64,000 bases of DNA from Ruthenibacterium lactatiformans (GCF_000949455.1 NZ_JXXK01000001.1:124001-188000), one strand, 5' to 3'; counted from the stretch's first letter, positions 34,101-43,107 are shown. Notes: generated by a model from the sequence alone, not told the origin. Made by a program: numbers and translations.

Positions 34101-35279
34101 TTATACTCTGGCGATCAGGTTGAGGATCAGGCCGCCCGCGATAACGCTGGCGATCTGCCCGCCGACATTGACGCCCGCCGCGTGCATGAGCAGGAAGTTC
34201 TGCGGGTCTTCCTTCAGGCCCATCTTATGGACCACACGGCTGCTCATCGGAAACGCGGAAATGCCGCATGCGCCGATCATCGGATTGATTTTTTTCTTCG
34301 TGAACAGATTGAGGAATTTGGCAAACATCACGCCGCCGACCGTGTCGAAAATAAATGCAAACAGACCAAGCAGCATGATCATCAGCGTGCCCCAGGACAG
34401 GAACATATCCGCCTGCATCTGGGTGGCAACGGTGATGCCGAGCACGATAGTAATGAGGTTTGCCAGCACATTCTGAGCTGTTTCAGAAAGGCTGTTCAGA
34501 ACACCGCATTCACGCAGCAGGTTGCCGAACATCAGGAAGCCGACCAGAGAAACGCTGCGCGGCGCAATCAGGCCCGCAATCACGGTGACCACGATCGGGA
34601 ACAGGATACGCACCGTCTTGCTGATCTCCTTCGCCTCGTAAGGCATGCGGATCAGACGCTCTTTTTTTGTTGTCACCATGCGGATGACCGGCGGCTGGAT
34701 GATGGGCACCAGCGCCATGTAACTGTACGCCGCAACAATGATGGCGCCCAGATACTTGGTGCCGTAGAAGTTGCCGACAAAAATAGACGTGGGGCCGTCC
34801 GCAGCGCCGATGATGGCAACGCTGGCGGCATCCTGAATGCTGAACATGCCCGGAAAAATCAGGTTCACCAGGCAGGCCAGCGTCAGCGTCATAAAAATGC
34901 CGAACTGCGCGGCCGCGCCAAACAACAGCAGCTTGGGATTGGCCAGCAGCGGGCCGAAGTCGATCATCGCGCCGATGCCGATGAACAGCAGCAACGGGAA
35001 CAGCTCGTTGGAGATGCCCGCGCGGAACAGCTCGCTCAGGGCGCCCACCTCGATGCCCAACTCATGCATCTGGTCGATGGCGCCGGAAAGCGGCAGGTTG
35101 ACAAGGATGGCGCCGAAGCCCATGGGCAGCAGCAGGCTGGGCTCCATGTCCTTCTTGATAGCCAGATAGATCAGAGTGCCGCCGATGGCCCACATCACGA
35201 CCATTTTAACGGCCGAAACGGGATCAAGCGACAGGATGCTTCCAAACATCGCATTGATAAAATTCATGAATACTTCCAT
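34101..35279 (-). CDS. oadB: Sodium-translocating decarboxylase beta subunit
   Basis: The 392-residue, roughly nine-helix protein matches OadB/GcdB/MmdB: SVAIIGAADGPTSIFV near 155 carries the Asp that takes part in Na+ and carboxybiotin chemistry (Asp203-equivalent), and QMQADMFLSWGTLMI and ACGISAFPMSSRVVH near the C terminus are conserved. It couples decarboxylation of carboxybiotin to Na+ export. No carboxyltransferase alpha or biotin carrier gene is in the neighbourhood, so those parts must be elsewhere. A weak GGAGAGAG site precedes ATG 35279. Confidence 0.95.
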   Translation of the reverse strand: MEVFMNFINAMFGSILSLDPVSAVKMVVMWAIGGTLIYLAIKKDMEPSLLLPMGFGAILVNLPLSGAIDQMHELGIEVGALSELFRAGISNELFPLLLFIGIGAMIDFGPLLANPKLLLFGAAAQFGIFMTLTLACLVNLIFPGMFSIQDAASVAIIGAADGPTSIFVGNFYGTKYLGAIIVAAYSYMALVPIIQPPVIRMVTTKKERLIRMPYEAKEISKTVRILFPIVVTVIAGLIAPRSVSLVGFLMFGNLLRECGVLNSLSETAQNVLANLITIVLGITVATQMQADMFLSWGTLMIMLLGLFAFIFDTVGGVMFAKFLNLFTKKKINPMIGACGISAFPMSSRVVHKMGLKEDPQNFLLMHAAGVNVGGQIASVIAGGLILNLIARV

Positions 35280-35380
35280 TTACGATTTCTCTCTCCATTC
35301 CAAAGATTTGGGATATCGCCTATATAAAACAACGGCATGAGTACACCGCCGCTTTATCCAAAAACATTTTGCCCGAGCTT

Positions 35381-36322
35381 TCACGCCTGATGGGCATCGC
35401 ACCACGCGAGGATATCCGCGTATACCTCAGCCCGGTTTGTTTCATTCAATATCTCGTGCCGTGCGCCGGGGTACAGTTTGAGGAAAACGTCTTTCACACC
35501 GGCATCTTTCAGCGCGCGGTAAACGGATTCAACGCCTCTGCCGTAATCTCCCACCGGATCTGCGTCGCCGGCAAACAGCGCGACGGGCAGACGCTTGTCC
35601 ACCTTCTGCGCCCATTGGGGACGGTTCACCGCACGCAAAATCGCCATTAGCTCGTGAAACGCGCTGGCAGTAAAAATAAACGTACACTTTGCATCCTGTG
35701 CATACCGTGCAACGACCTCTTTGTCGCGTGAGATCCAGTCATAGGGCGTATCGGGAGAATCCACCCGCTTCAAATATTGGCCGAACGCCATGTTGTTAAG
35801 AAACTTCGAACGGTGCTTTCGCCCTTTCACCCTGCCGATCGCCTCAGTAAGAGCAAGTCCTACGCCCGCCAACGGGTTAGGACCGCCCGTGCCGCTGAGC
35901 ACCAGTGCATGCAGCGTTTCCGGATACAGGACGGCATACATCCGCGCAAAAAAGCTGCCCATGCTGTGTCCGAGCAGGATAACAGGCAGCCCCGGATACG
36001 CCTCGCGGGCAAGGCGGTTCATTTCGTGCAGATCCTGCAGCACAAATTTGCGTCCGTCCTTTTCGGCAAAATAGCCATCTGTTCCGTTCGGGCCGCTGCT
36101 TGTGGCGCCGTGTCCCAAATGGTCGTTGCCGCAAACCACATAGCCTTTCTGCGCCATATACCCGGCAAAATCGTCATAACGGCCGATGTATTCGCACATG
36201 CCGTGGGAAATTTGCAGGATACAGCGCGGTTCCATCCCGGGACAGGTGTAATAATACCCCGCGACGATGTCCGTTCCATTGGAGGACTTAAAGCTGATGG
36301 CGTTTTTCTTTACTTCCGGCAT
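35381..36322 (-). CDS. Alpha/beta hydrolase, monoacylglycerol lipase/lysophospholipase-like
   Basis: About 313 residues. The nucleophile elbow is GHSMGS (near 112), the acid is likely in LPVALFAGDADPVG (near 252) and the histidine in YPGARHEILNE (near 290). The early ILQISHGMCEYIGRY resembles the HG oxyanion motif of serine aminopeptidase S33/lysophospholipases. The start at 36322 follows a GGAGGAG site and overlaps the end of the upstream HAD gene by 35 bp, so they are coupled. No signal peptide; cytoplasmic. Confidence 0.85.
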   Translation of the reverse strand: MPEVKKNAISFKSSNGTDIVAGYYYTCPGMEPRCILQISHGMCEYIGRYDDFAGYMAQKGYVVCGNDHLGHGATSSGPNGTDGYFAEKDGRKFVLQDLHEMNRLAREAYPGLPVILLGHSMGSFFARMYAVLYPETLHALVLSGTGGPNPLAGVGLALTEAIGRVKGRKHRSKFLNNMAFGQYLKRVDSPDTPYDWISRDKEVVARYAQDAKCTFIFTASAFHELMAILRAVNRPQWAQKVDKRLPVALFAGDADPVGDYGRGVESVYRALKDAGVKDVFLKLYPGARHEILNETNRAEVYADILAWCDAHQA

Positions 36323-37028
36323 TTGCAAGCTCCTCCTCTTCCATGACGATGCGAAGCAATTCCTCATATCCCTGGATCGTGTAGGTCGGCTGCGGAGCGC
36401 CCTCGGGCAAAACCGCGCCGCGGAAGTTGCACCAGCAGGTGTCGATACCCGCTCCCGTGCCCCCGGCGATATCCGCTTTCAGAGAATCGCCGATCATAAG
36501 TACCTTTTTCCGGTTTTCAATGCCCAGTGTATTGAGGGCCGTATCGAATATTTTGCGGGCGGGCTTTGTCGCGCCTACCCGGCCGGATACGAACACGCCG
36601 TCAAAAAAGCGGCCCAAGCCCGACTTTTCCAAACGGCCCGCCTGCACTTTTTCAACGCCGTTGGAAACAACAGCCAGCGTGGCCACTTCCGCCAGTTCCT
36701 CCAGCGCTTCCTCAGCGCCCGGGAACGTATCTGCGCGCTGAGATAACTGTGTTAAGTAATAATCGTTGATCTCCACGGGATTGCCCTGCACGCCAAACGC
36801 AGCGAGCAGCTTTTCAAAGCGCTGGATAACAAGCTTGTCCTGCCGTACCTTCCCCTGCTCCAGCGCCGCCCACAGCGCATTGTTGATGTCATGGTACTGG
36901 GAGACGGCATCCTCGGTGTTTGGCAGGGAAAAATGCGCCAGCGTATCCCGCAATGCGCCGTCCTCCGCCGCATTGAAATCCAGCAGAGTGCCGTCCACAT
37001 CAAACAGCAGGCAATAATAAAAGGCCAA
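36288..37028 (-). CDS. HAD phosphatase, YjjG/YfnB-like nucleotidase
   Basis: The HAD motifs are DVDGTLLDF (nucleophile Asp), VSNGVEK (motif II), KPARKIF lysine (motif III) and MIGDSLKADIAGG (motif IV). The sequence is close to the YjjG/YfnB group, which hydrolyses non-canonical pyrimidine nucleotides or dUMP-like substrates. An ATG at 37082 opens the frame but sits inside the -10 region of a strong promoter and lacks a ribosome site. TTG 37028 has an AAGGGG site upstream and begins right before the FYYCLLFD strand, so I use it. About 246 residues. Confidence 0.82.
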   Translation of the reverse strand: MAFYYCLLFDVDGTLLDFNAAEDGALRDTLAHFSLPNTEDAVSQYHDINNALWAALEQGKVRQDKLVIQRFEKLLAAFGVQGNPVEINDYYLTQLSQRADTFPGAEEALEELAEVATLAVVSNGVEKVQAGRLEKSGLGRFFDGVFVSGRVGATKPARKIFDTALNTLGIENRKKVLMIGDSLKADIAGGTGAGIDTCWCNFRGAVLPEGAPQPTYTIQGYEELLRIVMEEEELANAGSKEKRHQL

Positions 37029-37073
37029 AAAACGCCACGCCCCTTCTGCGCGAAAATAGAATCTATCGTTACT

Positions 37074-37102
37074 ATTATCCATGATTTGTCTGCGTTCGTC
37101 AA
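37074..37102 (-). promoter_or_regulatory. Sigma-A-like promoter of the HAD-hydrolase pair
   Basis: On the minus strand TTGACG (37102-37097), a 17-bp spacer and GATAAT (37079-37074). It overlaps the apparent ATG at 37082 and so decides for a start further in. Confidence 0.65.
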
Positions 37103-37139
37103 CAGGGCCGGCGATAAAATTCTGTTAAGGCAGCAAAAA

Positions 37140-37159
37140 GCGGCAGGCATGCCCGCCGC
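37140..37159 (-). terminator. Terminator after the Cys-rich gene
   Basis: GCGGCAGGC and its near complement GCCCGCCGC form a tight GC hairpin with TTTTT following on the minus strand, directly after the stop at 37168. Confidence 0.8.
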
Positions 37160-37167
37160 AGTCTGCT

Positions 37168-37536
37168 TCAAATTTGAATGATCTGCTCCTCGTAGCTGCC
37201 CTCGTTCTCCATATAATTATAAACGATCGGCCGCTGCGTCCCGGATTCCGGCTGTTGCTGAGAAGATGCCTTTGGGATAAAGAGTTCCATTTCAGGATCC
37301 CTGCATCCGTCGCAGGACTCCCCTTCGCAGCAATTCCGGCAGCCGTCGGGGTCCCGATTGTCATAGGCGTCCCCATTTTCTCCGTTGCACAGGCAGGAGC
37401 GTTGGTGCGGCGCATCGCCGCCCTCCCAGTCCGGCGGTTCGATATCGTTCCAGTCCGTCAGGTCATAGTTGTCCACGCAGCCGCAAAGGGCATCCTCCTG
37501 CGGCTCACTGTTGCAAAACGCATTGTGTTCGATCAT
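37168..37536 (-). CDS. Cys-rich acidic small protein, unknown function
   Basis: A 122-residue protein that I do not recognise. It has about ten cysteines in its first 80 residues, including CGC, CLC and a CRNCCEGESCDGC cluster, is strongly acidic (many Asp/Glu, DPDG repeats), lacks a signal peptide or helix-rich core and ends in a Gln/Glu-rich tail. It has a perfect AAGGAGG site 7-8 bases before the ATG and its own terminator, so it is a real gene. Metal binding or a disulfide-linked structural role (for instance a spore-coat component) are possible, without proof. Confidence 0.7.
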   Translation of the reverse strand: MIEHNAFCNSEPQEDALCGCVDNYDLTDWNDIEPPDWEGGDAPHQRSCLCNGENGDAYDNRDPDGCRNCCEGESCDGCRDPEMELFIPKASSQQQPESGTQRPIVYNYMENEGSYEEQIIQI

Positions 37537-37595
37537 ACGGCATACCTCCTTGTGCCCATCTTATGCCGGGAGGCTTCGGGATGTGCCGCATGGAT

Positions 37596-38558
37596 TCAGG
37601 AATCGAATTCTCCTTTTACACTGCGGGTAAACAAGGTGCGCAACGCGGCATCCGCGTCTGCTTCTTCATAAAGAATGGCGTAAATCGTGTTACAAATAGG
37701 AAGTTCCACTCCATAGCGCGCCCCCAGTTCCACCAGGGCGCGCACAGTGGGCACGCCTTCGGCAAGGCTTCCGTACGGCTCACCTTTGATATAGCTCTCT
37801 CCGAACTGCCGGTTGTGGCTGTGGCTTGAAAAGAGCGTGGCCTCATAGTCGCCCAGGTGGCACAGCCCGTATGCGGAAAGCTCGTTTCCGCCCATGGCGC
37901 GGATGAGCCGCGCAATCTCCCGCGCGCCCCGCGCCATCAGCGAGCCTTTCAAGCTGGAAAGGCCTTTGCCGTCCAGCATGCCCGCCGCAATGCCGATCAC
38001 ATTTTTCGCCGCGGCTCCAACCTCTGTTCCCACAAGGTCTCCGCCTTTGTATAGGCGGATGAGGTCGGTGCTCATCGTTTCCACAATGAAATCCACCACC
38101 GTCCGGTCGTCGGAATCCACAACCATACAATTTGGAACGCCGGCTGTAAAATCCTCTACGTGCCCGGGGCCCACCCATACGGCAACCGAGACGGGCTGCG
38201 TCACCTCGCTACGGAACACCTGTGTCAGCCGGTCTCCGGTACCGCATTCGAGGCCTTTCATACAAAGGATAAACGTTTTGCCCGCCACAGGATAAGCCTG
38301 AATGCATCGCGCCAGCGCGCGCAACTCCTGCGCACTGATGGAAATGACGACAAGCTGCGCCGATTCCAAAGCAGCGCCCAGATCACTGGTCAGGCAAACA
38401 CACTCCGGGAGCTTCAGGTAGCGGTTGCCGCCTGTTTCCCGCAGCGCCGCAAGGCTGCGGGAGCCCTCGCGCCCCCAAAGCGTCACGTCATTTTTTGCGC
38501 TGTGGTACCACGCTAAAAAAGAACCCCACCGGCCGCAGCCGAGTACGGAAATATTCAT
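37596..38558 (-). CDS. gpsA: Glycerol-3-phosphate dehydrogenase [NAD(P)+]
   Basis: GpsA reduces dihydroxyacetone phosphate to sn-glycerol-3-phosphate for phospholipid synthesis. The 320-residue protein has the dinucleotide-binding GCGRWGSF (family GxGxWGT), VVISISAQELR, the KGLECGTG loop, the catalytic lysine in GAAAKNVIGIAAG (near 183) and the GLCHLGDYEATLFS substrate loop. The last two replace the more usual GAGDL...S pattern, so it is a slightly divergent member. Monocistronic or with the GDSL gene upstream. Confidence 0.93.
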   Translation of the reverse strand: MNISVLGCGRWGSFLAWYHSAKNDVTLWGREGSRSLAALRETGGNRYLKLPECVCLTSDLGAALESAQLVVISISAQELRALARCIQAYPVAGKTFILCMKGLECGTGDRLTQVFRSEVTQPVSVAVWVGPGHVEDFTAGVPNCMVVDSDDRTVVDFIVETMSTDLIRLYKGGDLVGTEVGAAAKNVIGIAAGMLDGKGLSSLKGSLMARGAREIARLIRAMGGNELSAYGLCHLGDYEATLFSSHSHNRQFGESYIKGEPYGSLAEGVPTVRALVELGARYGVELPICNTIYAILYEEADADAALRTLFTRSVKGEFDS

Positions 38559-38593
38559 AAAAAACTCCTCGGTTTATTTTTGAAAACAGCCGG

Positions 38594-39532
38594 TCAGCTC
38601 GCCTGCGCGCCGCCGGATGCTGCCACAACGCCCTGCCAGGCAGGCGGAGCCTTGCGTTCCGGTGCTTTTACAGCTACAGGCCGCCTGTCCTCTGCCTCAT
38701 ACGCATGGGTCCGCGTATAGAACAGCAGCTCTTCCAACGCTGCCTGGCTCAGATGCAGCCCATCGCCGATCACATAATCCGGCTTTGCGTAGCCGTCTCC
38801 GCCCTTGAGCGCTTCAGACGAGTTCAGGAACGGGAGTCCCAGCTCCTGCGCCAGTTCTTCCAGCGCCTTATTGAAATCATCCAGCGTTTCCATTGTGATG
38901 TCAGGATAAGAGCGCACCTTGCCTATGGGCGGAATTGCGTTGATGATGACGTCGCAATACGGGTAAGCATCCTGAATCGCCGCAATCGCGTCGCGGTAAG
39001 CATCGATAAACGACTCCCGGGTAAACTGGCCGCTGGCGTTGTTTGTGCCGAAGGTCATCACGACCCGGCGCGGCTTCACTTTTGCGATGGCCTGCGGAAT
39101 GGTATAGACTTTTGTCTCCCCACTGAAATAGACACAGGGCGCCTGCGAGATGCTCTCGATGCCCATCCCCTCCAACGCCATATAGTTTTCCAGCGGGACA
39201 AGCCCGTAGGCAAACATCCGCACAGTATTGGAATCCCCTACGAAAATCGTTTCATCCAGATAGGCCTGGCCCGCATCTGCGCTCTCTGGCAGCGCGCCGC
39301 CGGGGAACTCCGGCTGTTGCACCTCCGGCTCGGCCTTTCCGGTAAGTTCGGCCATCACCTGCGGCAAAACAGGATTGGCAGAACGTGCATCAAGGATCAG
39401 CAGCAGAACCGTGGCCGACGCCGAAGCAAGAAAAAACAAAATGCAGACGATCAGCGTCACGCATGCGCGCCGCTGCCGTTTCGGCACATATTTCCAGTCA
39501 CGCATTCTGAAATGTGCAGAAGTATCGTTCAA
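38594..39532 (-). CDS. Membrane-anchored SGNH/GDSL hydrolase
   Basis: 312 residues: a basic cytoplasmic start, one transmembrane helix (about 24-48, VTLIVCILFFLASASATVLL), a linker, then an SGNH hydrolase domain with FVGDSNT (catalytic Ser, near 99), TFGTNNASG (oxyanion Asn, near 162) and GDGLHLSQ (Asp/His, near 257). Probably removes acyl groups from envelope glycans on the outer face of the membrane. The start is TTG 39532 (7 bp after the previous stop, AAAGGAA site), or ATG 39505 ten codons later. Confidence 0.85.
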   Translation of the reverse strand: MNDTSAHFRMRDWKYVPKRQRRACVTLIVCILFFLASASATVLLLILDARSANPVLPQVMAELTGKAEPEVQQPEFPGGALPESADAGQAYLDETIFVGDSNTVRMFAYGLVPLENYMALEGMGIESISQAPCVYFSGETKVYTIPQAIAKVKPRRVVMTFGTNNASGQFTRESFIDAYRDAIAAIQDAYPYCDVIINAIPPIGKVRSYPDITMETLDDFNKALEELAQELGLPFLNSSEALKGGDGYAKPDYVIGDGLHLSQAALEELLFYTRTHAYEAEDRRPVAVKAPERKAPPAWQGVVAASGGAQAS

Positions 39533-39538
39533 ATACGG

Positions 39539-40219
39539 TCATTCCTTTTCCGGAAGCGCAGCTTCCCCTTGATCTTTGCGCTGCAGCAGCCATGCACGCA
39601 GCGCGCCGGCGGACGGCGCAAGATACAGCGGAGCAAAAGGTTCCAGCTCCCCGCGGGAACCGTAGCCGTACAGCACGCCCACCGCCGGCAGCCCGCAATC
39701 CGCCGCCCCATGCATATCGTTGTCCCTGTCGCCCACCATCACAGCCCGCTTGTCCTGTACACACGGCTGGGCAAGCACATGGCGGATCACGGCTGTTTTA
39801 GTATCCAGTGAAGCATCCGGAGAAGAACCGCCAATGTAATCAAAATACGGCGTAAGCTCCAGTTTATCCAACAGCTTCAGCGCCGCATAGCGCACCTTGG
39901 ACGTGGCAAGGCATACGATATATCCTGCCTCCCGGAGCGCACTCAGAAGTTCTTTTGTGCCGGGATATAGCTTTGTCAGCGCACCGCTGGCTTCGGCATA
40001 ATGCGCGCGGTAGATTTCCACCGCGCGTTCTACCTCGTCGGGCGGCAACAGCTTTGCGAAGCTTTCGCGAAGCGGCGGCCCGAGGAAACGCCTGAGCCGT
40101 TCCTGTGGAACAGTCATCTCATATTGCGCCAGTGTGAACTCGAAGGAATCGAAGATACCGGGCGCAGAATCAATGAGTGTGCCGTCCAAATCGAACAGCA
40201 CCGCGTCAAAAGTCTGCAA
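39539..40219 (-). CDS. HAD hydrolase, phosphoglycolate-phosphatase-like
   Basis: The 226-residue protein has the HAD motifs LFDLDGTLIDS (Asp10/Asp12), LATSK (motif II), a lysine in SLDTKTAV (motif III), and MVGDRDNDMHGA (motif IV) with a helical C1 cap (about 18-85). Closest in form to the Gph/PhnX-like or PpaX group; the exact substrate cannot be read from sequence. It lies just upstream of the SGNH hydrolase gene, likely in one transcript. Confidence 0.85.
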   Translation of the reverse strand: MQTFDAVLFDLDGTLIDSAPGIFDSFEFTLAQYEMTVPQERLRRFLGPPLRESFAKLLPPDEVERAVEIYRAHYAEASGALTKLYPGTKELLSALREAGYIVCLATSKVRYAALKLLDKLELTPYFDYIGGSSPDASLDTKTAVIRHVLAQPCVQDKRAVMVGDRDNDMHGAADCGLPAVGVLYGYGSRGELEPFAPLYLAPSAGALRAWLLQRKDQGEAALPEKE

Positions 40220-40246
40220 ACAGACGCCCCTTCCTTGAAAAAATTA

Positions 40247-41050
40247 TCACGCCAGCAGCATGCGGTCGTTGGCGAATTCACCGTTGCTCACGGCCTCGAA
40301 TTTGGCCAGAAGGTCGCTCACCTGAAGGTTCGCTTTCTCTTCACCGGACACGTCGTAAATGATGTTGCCCTCGTGCATCATCACCAAGCGGTTGCCGTAA
40401 CGGATGGCGTCCTTCATGTTGTGTGTGACCATCAGCGTGGACAGCCTATTCTCTGAAATGATCTTTTCCGTGAGCGTAAGCACCTTGTGCGCGGTTTTTG
40501 GATCCAGCGCGGCGGTGTGCTCGTCCAGCAGCAGCAACCTGGGGTTCTGCAGCGTTGCCATCAGCAGCGTCAGCGCCTGACGCTGTCCCCCCGAAAGAAG
40601 GCGAACCTTGCTGGTGAGTCGCCCCTCCAGGCCGAGGTCAAGCATCTGCAGCTTTTCTTTGTAAAATTCGCGCTCCTCATTACTGATGCCCCAACGCAGC
40701 GTGCGGGTCCTGCCGCGGCGGTAGGCCATGGCAAGGTTTTCTTCAATGCCCATGTTCCCGGCTGTTCCCATCATCGGGTCCTGAAACACACGGCCCAAAA
40801 GTTTGGCGCGTTTGTACTCCGGCAGTTTGGTAATGTCCGCGCCGTCCAGCACGATGCTGCCCGCATCTGCGGTATAAACGCCCGCAATAAGGTTGAGCAT
40901 CGTGGATTTGCCTGCGCCGTTTCCGCCGATGACTGTGACAAAATCACCGTCGTTCAGTGTGAAGCTGAGATTCTGAATCGCCCGTTTTTCATTGATGGTG
41001 CCTGGATTGAACACCTTATGGATGTTTTTCAGTTCCAGCATACCGCTCAC
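40247..41050 (-). CDS. ABC transporter ATP-binding protein
   Basis: 267 residues, with Walker A GGNGAGKST (near 42), signature LSGGQRQALTLLMA (near 152), Walker B LLLLDEHTAAL and switch His in VTHNMKDA. The ATPase partners the permease that overlaps it by 4 bp (41047-41050). The set with PF04392-type binding protein resembles the TrpXYZ-like importers of Firmicutes, whose substrates include tryptophan/tyrosine; substrate here unknown. Confidence 0.92.
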   Translation of the reverse strand: MSGMLELKNIHKVFNPGTINEKRAIQNLSFTLNDGDFVTVIGGNGAGKSTMLNLIAGVYTADAGSIVLDGADITKLPEYKRAKLLGRVFQDPMMGTAGNMGIEENLAMAYRRGRTRTLRWGISNEEREFYKEKLQMLDLGLEGRLTSKVRLLSGGQRQALTLLMATLQNPRLLLLDEHTAALDPKTAHKVLTLTEKIISENRLSTLMVTHNMKDAIRYGNRLVMMHEGNIIYDVSGEEKANLQVSDLLAKFEAVSNGEFANDRMLLA

Positions 41051-41940
41051 TCCTTCCCCGCCGGCACAGGCGTAAATTTGGATTTCAGGAATTTTTTCTG
41101 CAATGCGGGCACACTGAGCGCCAGCGCAACAGTGACCGCGCTGAACAGCTTAAGGTCCTCGGTGGAAAGGCCCAGCTGCAGCACAAAGGCAATAACGATT
41201 TGATAAATCACAGACCCGGCCACGATGGAACCGAGCTGATAGGCAAAATTGAAGCGCGCGCCGAAGATGACCTCGCCGATGATGACACTGGCCAGACCGA
41301 TGACAATGGCGCCGCGGCCCATATTGATGTTTGCGCTTCCCTGGTACTGCGCCAGCAAGCCGCCGGCAAGGCCCACAAGACCATTGGAGAGGACCAGTCC
41401 GATGATCTTCATCGTGTCGGTATTCACACCCTGGGCGCGTACCATTTTGCGGTTGTTGCCCGTTGCGCGGATGGCGCAGCCAAGTTCCGTGCCGAAAAAC
41501 CAGTACATCACAGCGACAACAGCCGCCGCTACCAGCACGCCGATGAGCAATGCCATGGGGATGTTTCCCAGGCTGATGACCACCGGCTGGCGCAGAAGCG
41601 CCACGCTGGATTTGCCCATGATGCGCAGATTGATGGAGTAAAGCCCCAGCTGTGTGAGTATTCCCGCAAGAATGGCCGGGATGCGCAGACGCGTGTGCAA
41701 AAAGCCGGTTACAAGCCCTGCAAGCATGCCGGCAAATACCGCGAAAACCAGAGAAAGCAGCGGGTGCATTCCCATCAAAATCAGCACGGCGCTTGTCGCG
41801 CCGCCGGTGCAAAGGCTGCTGTCCACCGTCAAATCCGCGATGTCCAGCAGCTTATAGGTCACATACACGCCCAGAGCCATGACGCCCCAGACGAGCCCCT
41901 GCGCCGTCGCGCCGGGAATTGCCGCAATGATGCCGCCCAT
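41047..41940 (-). CDS. ABC transporter permease (BPD_transp_2 type)
   Basis: The 297-residue protein has about eight to nine hydrophobic segments and the branched-chain/ribose-type permease signature (GCAIRATGNNRKMVRAQGVNT split region near 155, followed by GLVLSNGLVGLAGGLLAQYQG). ATP-binding partner overlaps by 4 bp. Separated from its binding-protein gene by a hairpin at 42008-42041, a common way to keep binding protein in excess. Confidence 0.92.
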   Translation of the reverse strand: MGGIIAAIPGATAQGLVWGVMALGVYVTYKLLDIADLTVDSSLCTGGATSAVLILMGMHPLLSLVFAVFAGMLAGLVTGFLHTRLRIPAILAGILTQLGLYSINLRIMGKSSVALLRQPVVISLGNIPMALLIGVLVAAAVVAVMYWFFGTELGCAIRATGNNRKMVRAQGVNTDTMKIIGLVLSNGLVGLAGGLLAQYQGSANINMGRGAIVIGLASVIIGEVIFGARFNFAYQLGSIVAGSVIYQIVIAFVLQLGLSTEDLKLFSAVTVALALSVPALQKKFLKSKFTPVPAGKE

Positions 41941-42007
41941 AATGATATCCGTCCTTTACTGTTAAGCGTTACGCCCAAATGCGTACAGATAAAATAATTA
42001 TAACACA

Positions 42008-42041
42008 AAACAGGCGGCGGGCAAAGCCCTGCCGCCTGTTT
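42008..42041. terminator. Hairpin between binding protein and permease genes
   Basis: AAACAGGCGGCGGGC pairs with GCCC-T-GCCGCCTGTTT (one bulged T), about 15 bp. On the minus strand it is followed by TGTGTTATAAT, so it should reduce transcription into the permease gene; the TATAAT at its foot may re-initiate. Confidence 0.75.
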
Positions 42042-42075
42042 TTATTGTTTTTTTCACAAACGCACCGGATAAAAC

Positions 42076-43107
42076 TCAACCTTTCAGATCTTCCGGAAGC
42101 GTCAGGCCGATGGCTTCACAATTCGCCTCGTTGACAGCAAACTCCAGATCCTCCACAGAGGCGAAGCCTACGGGAACCGTGCCCACGTCTTTGCCGTCCA
42201 CCAAAATTTCTACCGCCTGAGCAGCAGCCAGTTTACCAAGATTATAGTAGTTGATGCCATAAGTGGCCGTGCCGCCGGAATCCACCATACCGCTCTCGCC
42301 GCAGATCACGGGAATTTTGGCATTCTCCGCAACCAGCGCTGCAGTGGGCATGTTTTCGGCAAACAGATTGTCTGTGGGAATGTACAGTGCGTCTACCTCG
42401 CCGACAGCCTTTGTGGTGACGGGCTGAATCTCATTGACGTCGGCGGCGGTATACTCGTTCACCGTCAGGCCGCGCGCCTCAAAGGCGGCTTTTGCCAGGC
42501 CCGCCTGCAGAATGGAGTTATCCTCTGCCGAGCAGTACAGAATACCAACCGTTTTCGCCTCGGGCACCAGCTTTACCAAAAGGTCGGCCTGTTCCTCGAT
42601 GGGGTTCATATCAGATGTGCCGGATACGTTTCCGCCCGGGACCTCGTCGCTGTTCACCAAGCCGGCGCTCACAAAATCCGTCACTGCCGTGGCCAGAATG
42701 GGGATCTCTGTGGTTGCCTGTGCGGCGGCCTGCGCGGCAGGCGTAGCTACAGCCAGGATCAGATCTACTTTATCATTGACAAACTTAGTGGCAATGGTCG
42801 CGCAATTGGGAATCTCGCCTTGCGCATTCTGCACGTCGATATTTTCCCGGTTGAAGCCCGCTTCCACCAGCGCGTCGATAAAACCGTCGCGGGCGGCGTC
42901 AAGAGCCACATGCTCCGTCAGCTGAATGACGCCGATCTTGCAGTTGGCCGGGTCCTTGCCGGCGGCAGCAACAGAAGCTGCCGCAGAGGATGCTGCGTCG
43001 GATGTTCCCGGTTCTGAGGCGGCCGCCGAAGACGATGTGGAGCCGCCGCACGCCGCAAGGCCCAGCGCCACCACAGCGGCAAGGCAAAGTGCAAATAACT
43101 TTTTCAT
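42076..43107 (-). CDS. ABC transporter substrate-binding lipoprotein (PF04392-like)
   Basis: 343 residues with a lipoprotein signal (MKKLFALCLAAVVALGLAACGG, cysteine about residue 20 split here from a short Ser/Ala linker) and a periplasmic-binding fold with IGVIQLTEHVALDAARDGF near 57. This is the ABC_sub_bind family (TrpX-like). The first gene of its unit, with a promoter 70 bp upstream and a hairpin in the leader. No T-box is present. Confidence 0.9.
   Translation of the reverse strand: MKKLFALCLAAVVALGLAACGGSTSSSAAASEPGTSDAASSAAASVAAAGKDPANCKIGVIQLTEHVALDAARDGFIDALVEAGFNRENIDVQNAQGEIPNCATIATKFVNDKVDLILAVATPAAQAAAQATTEIPILATAVTDFVSAGLVNSDEVPGGNVSGTSDMNPIEEQADLLVKLVPEAKTVGILYCSAEDNSILQAGLAKAAFEARGLTVNEYTAADVNEIQPVTTKAVGEVDALYIPTDNLFAENMPTAALVAENAKIPVICGESGMVDSGGTATYGINYYNLGKLAAAQAVEILVDGKDVGTVPVGFASVEDLEFAVNEANCEAIGLTLPEDLKG

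Noticed and set aside
34182..35327. Long plus-strand open frame of 381 codons opposite oadB
   Set aside because: Low-complexity His/Gln/Asp-rich translation typical of an antisense frame of a membrane protein gene.
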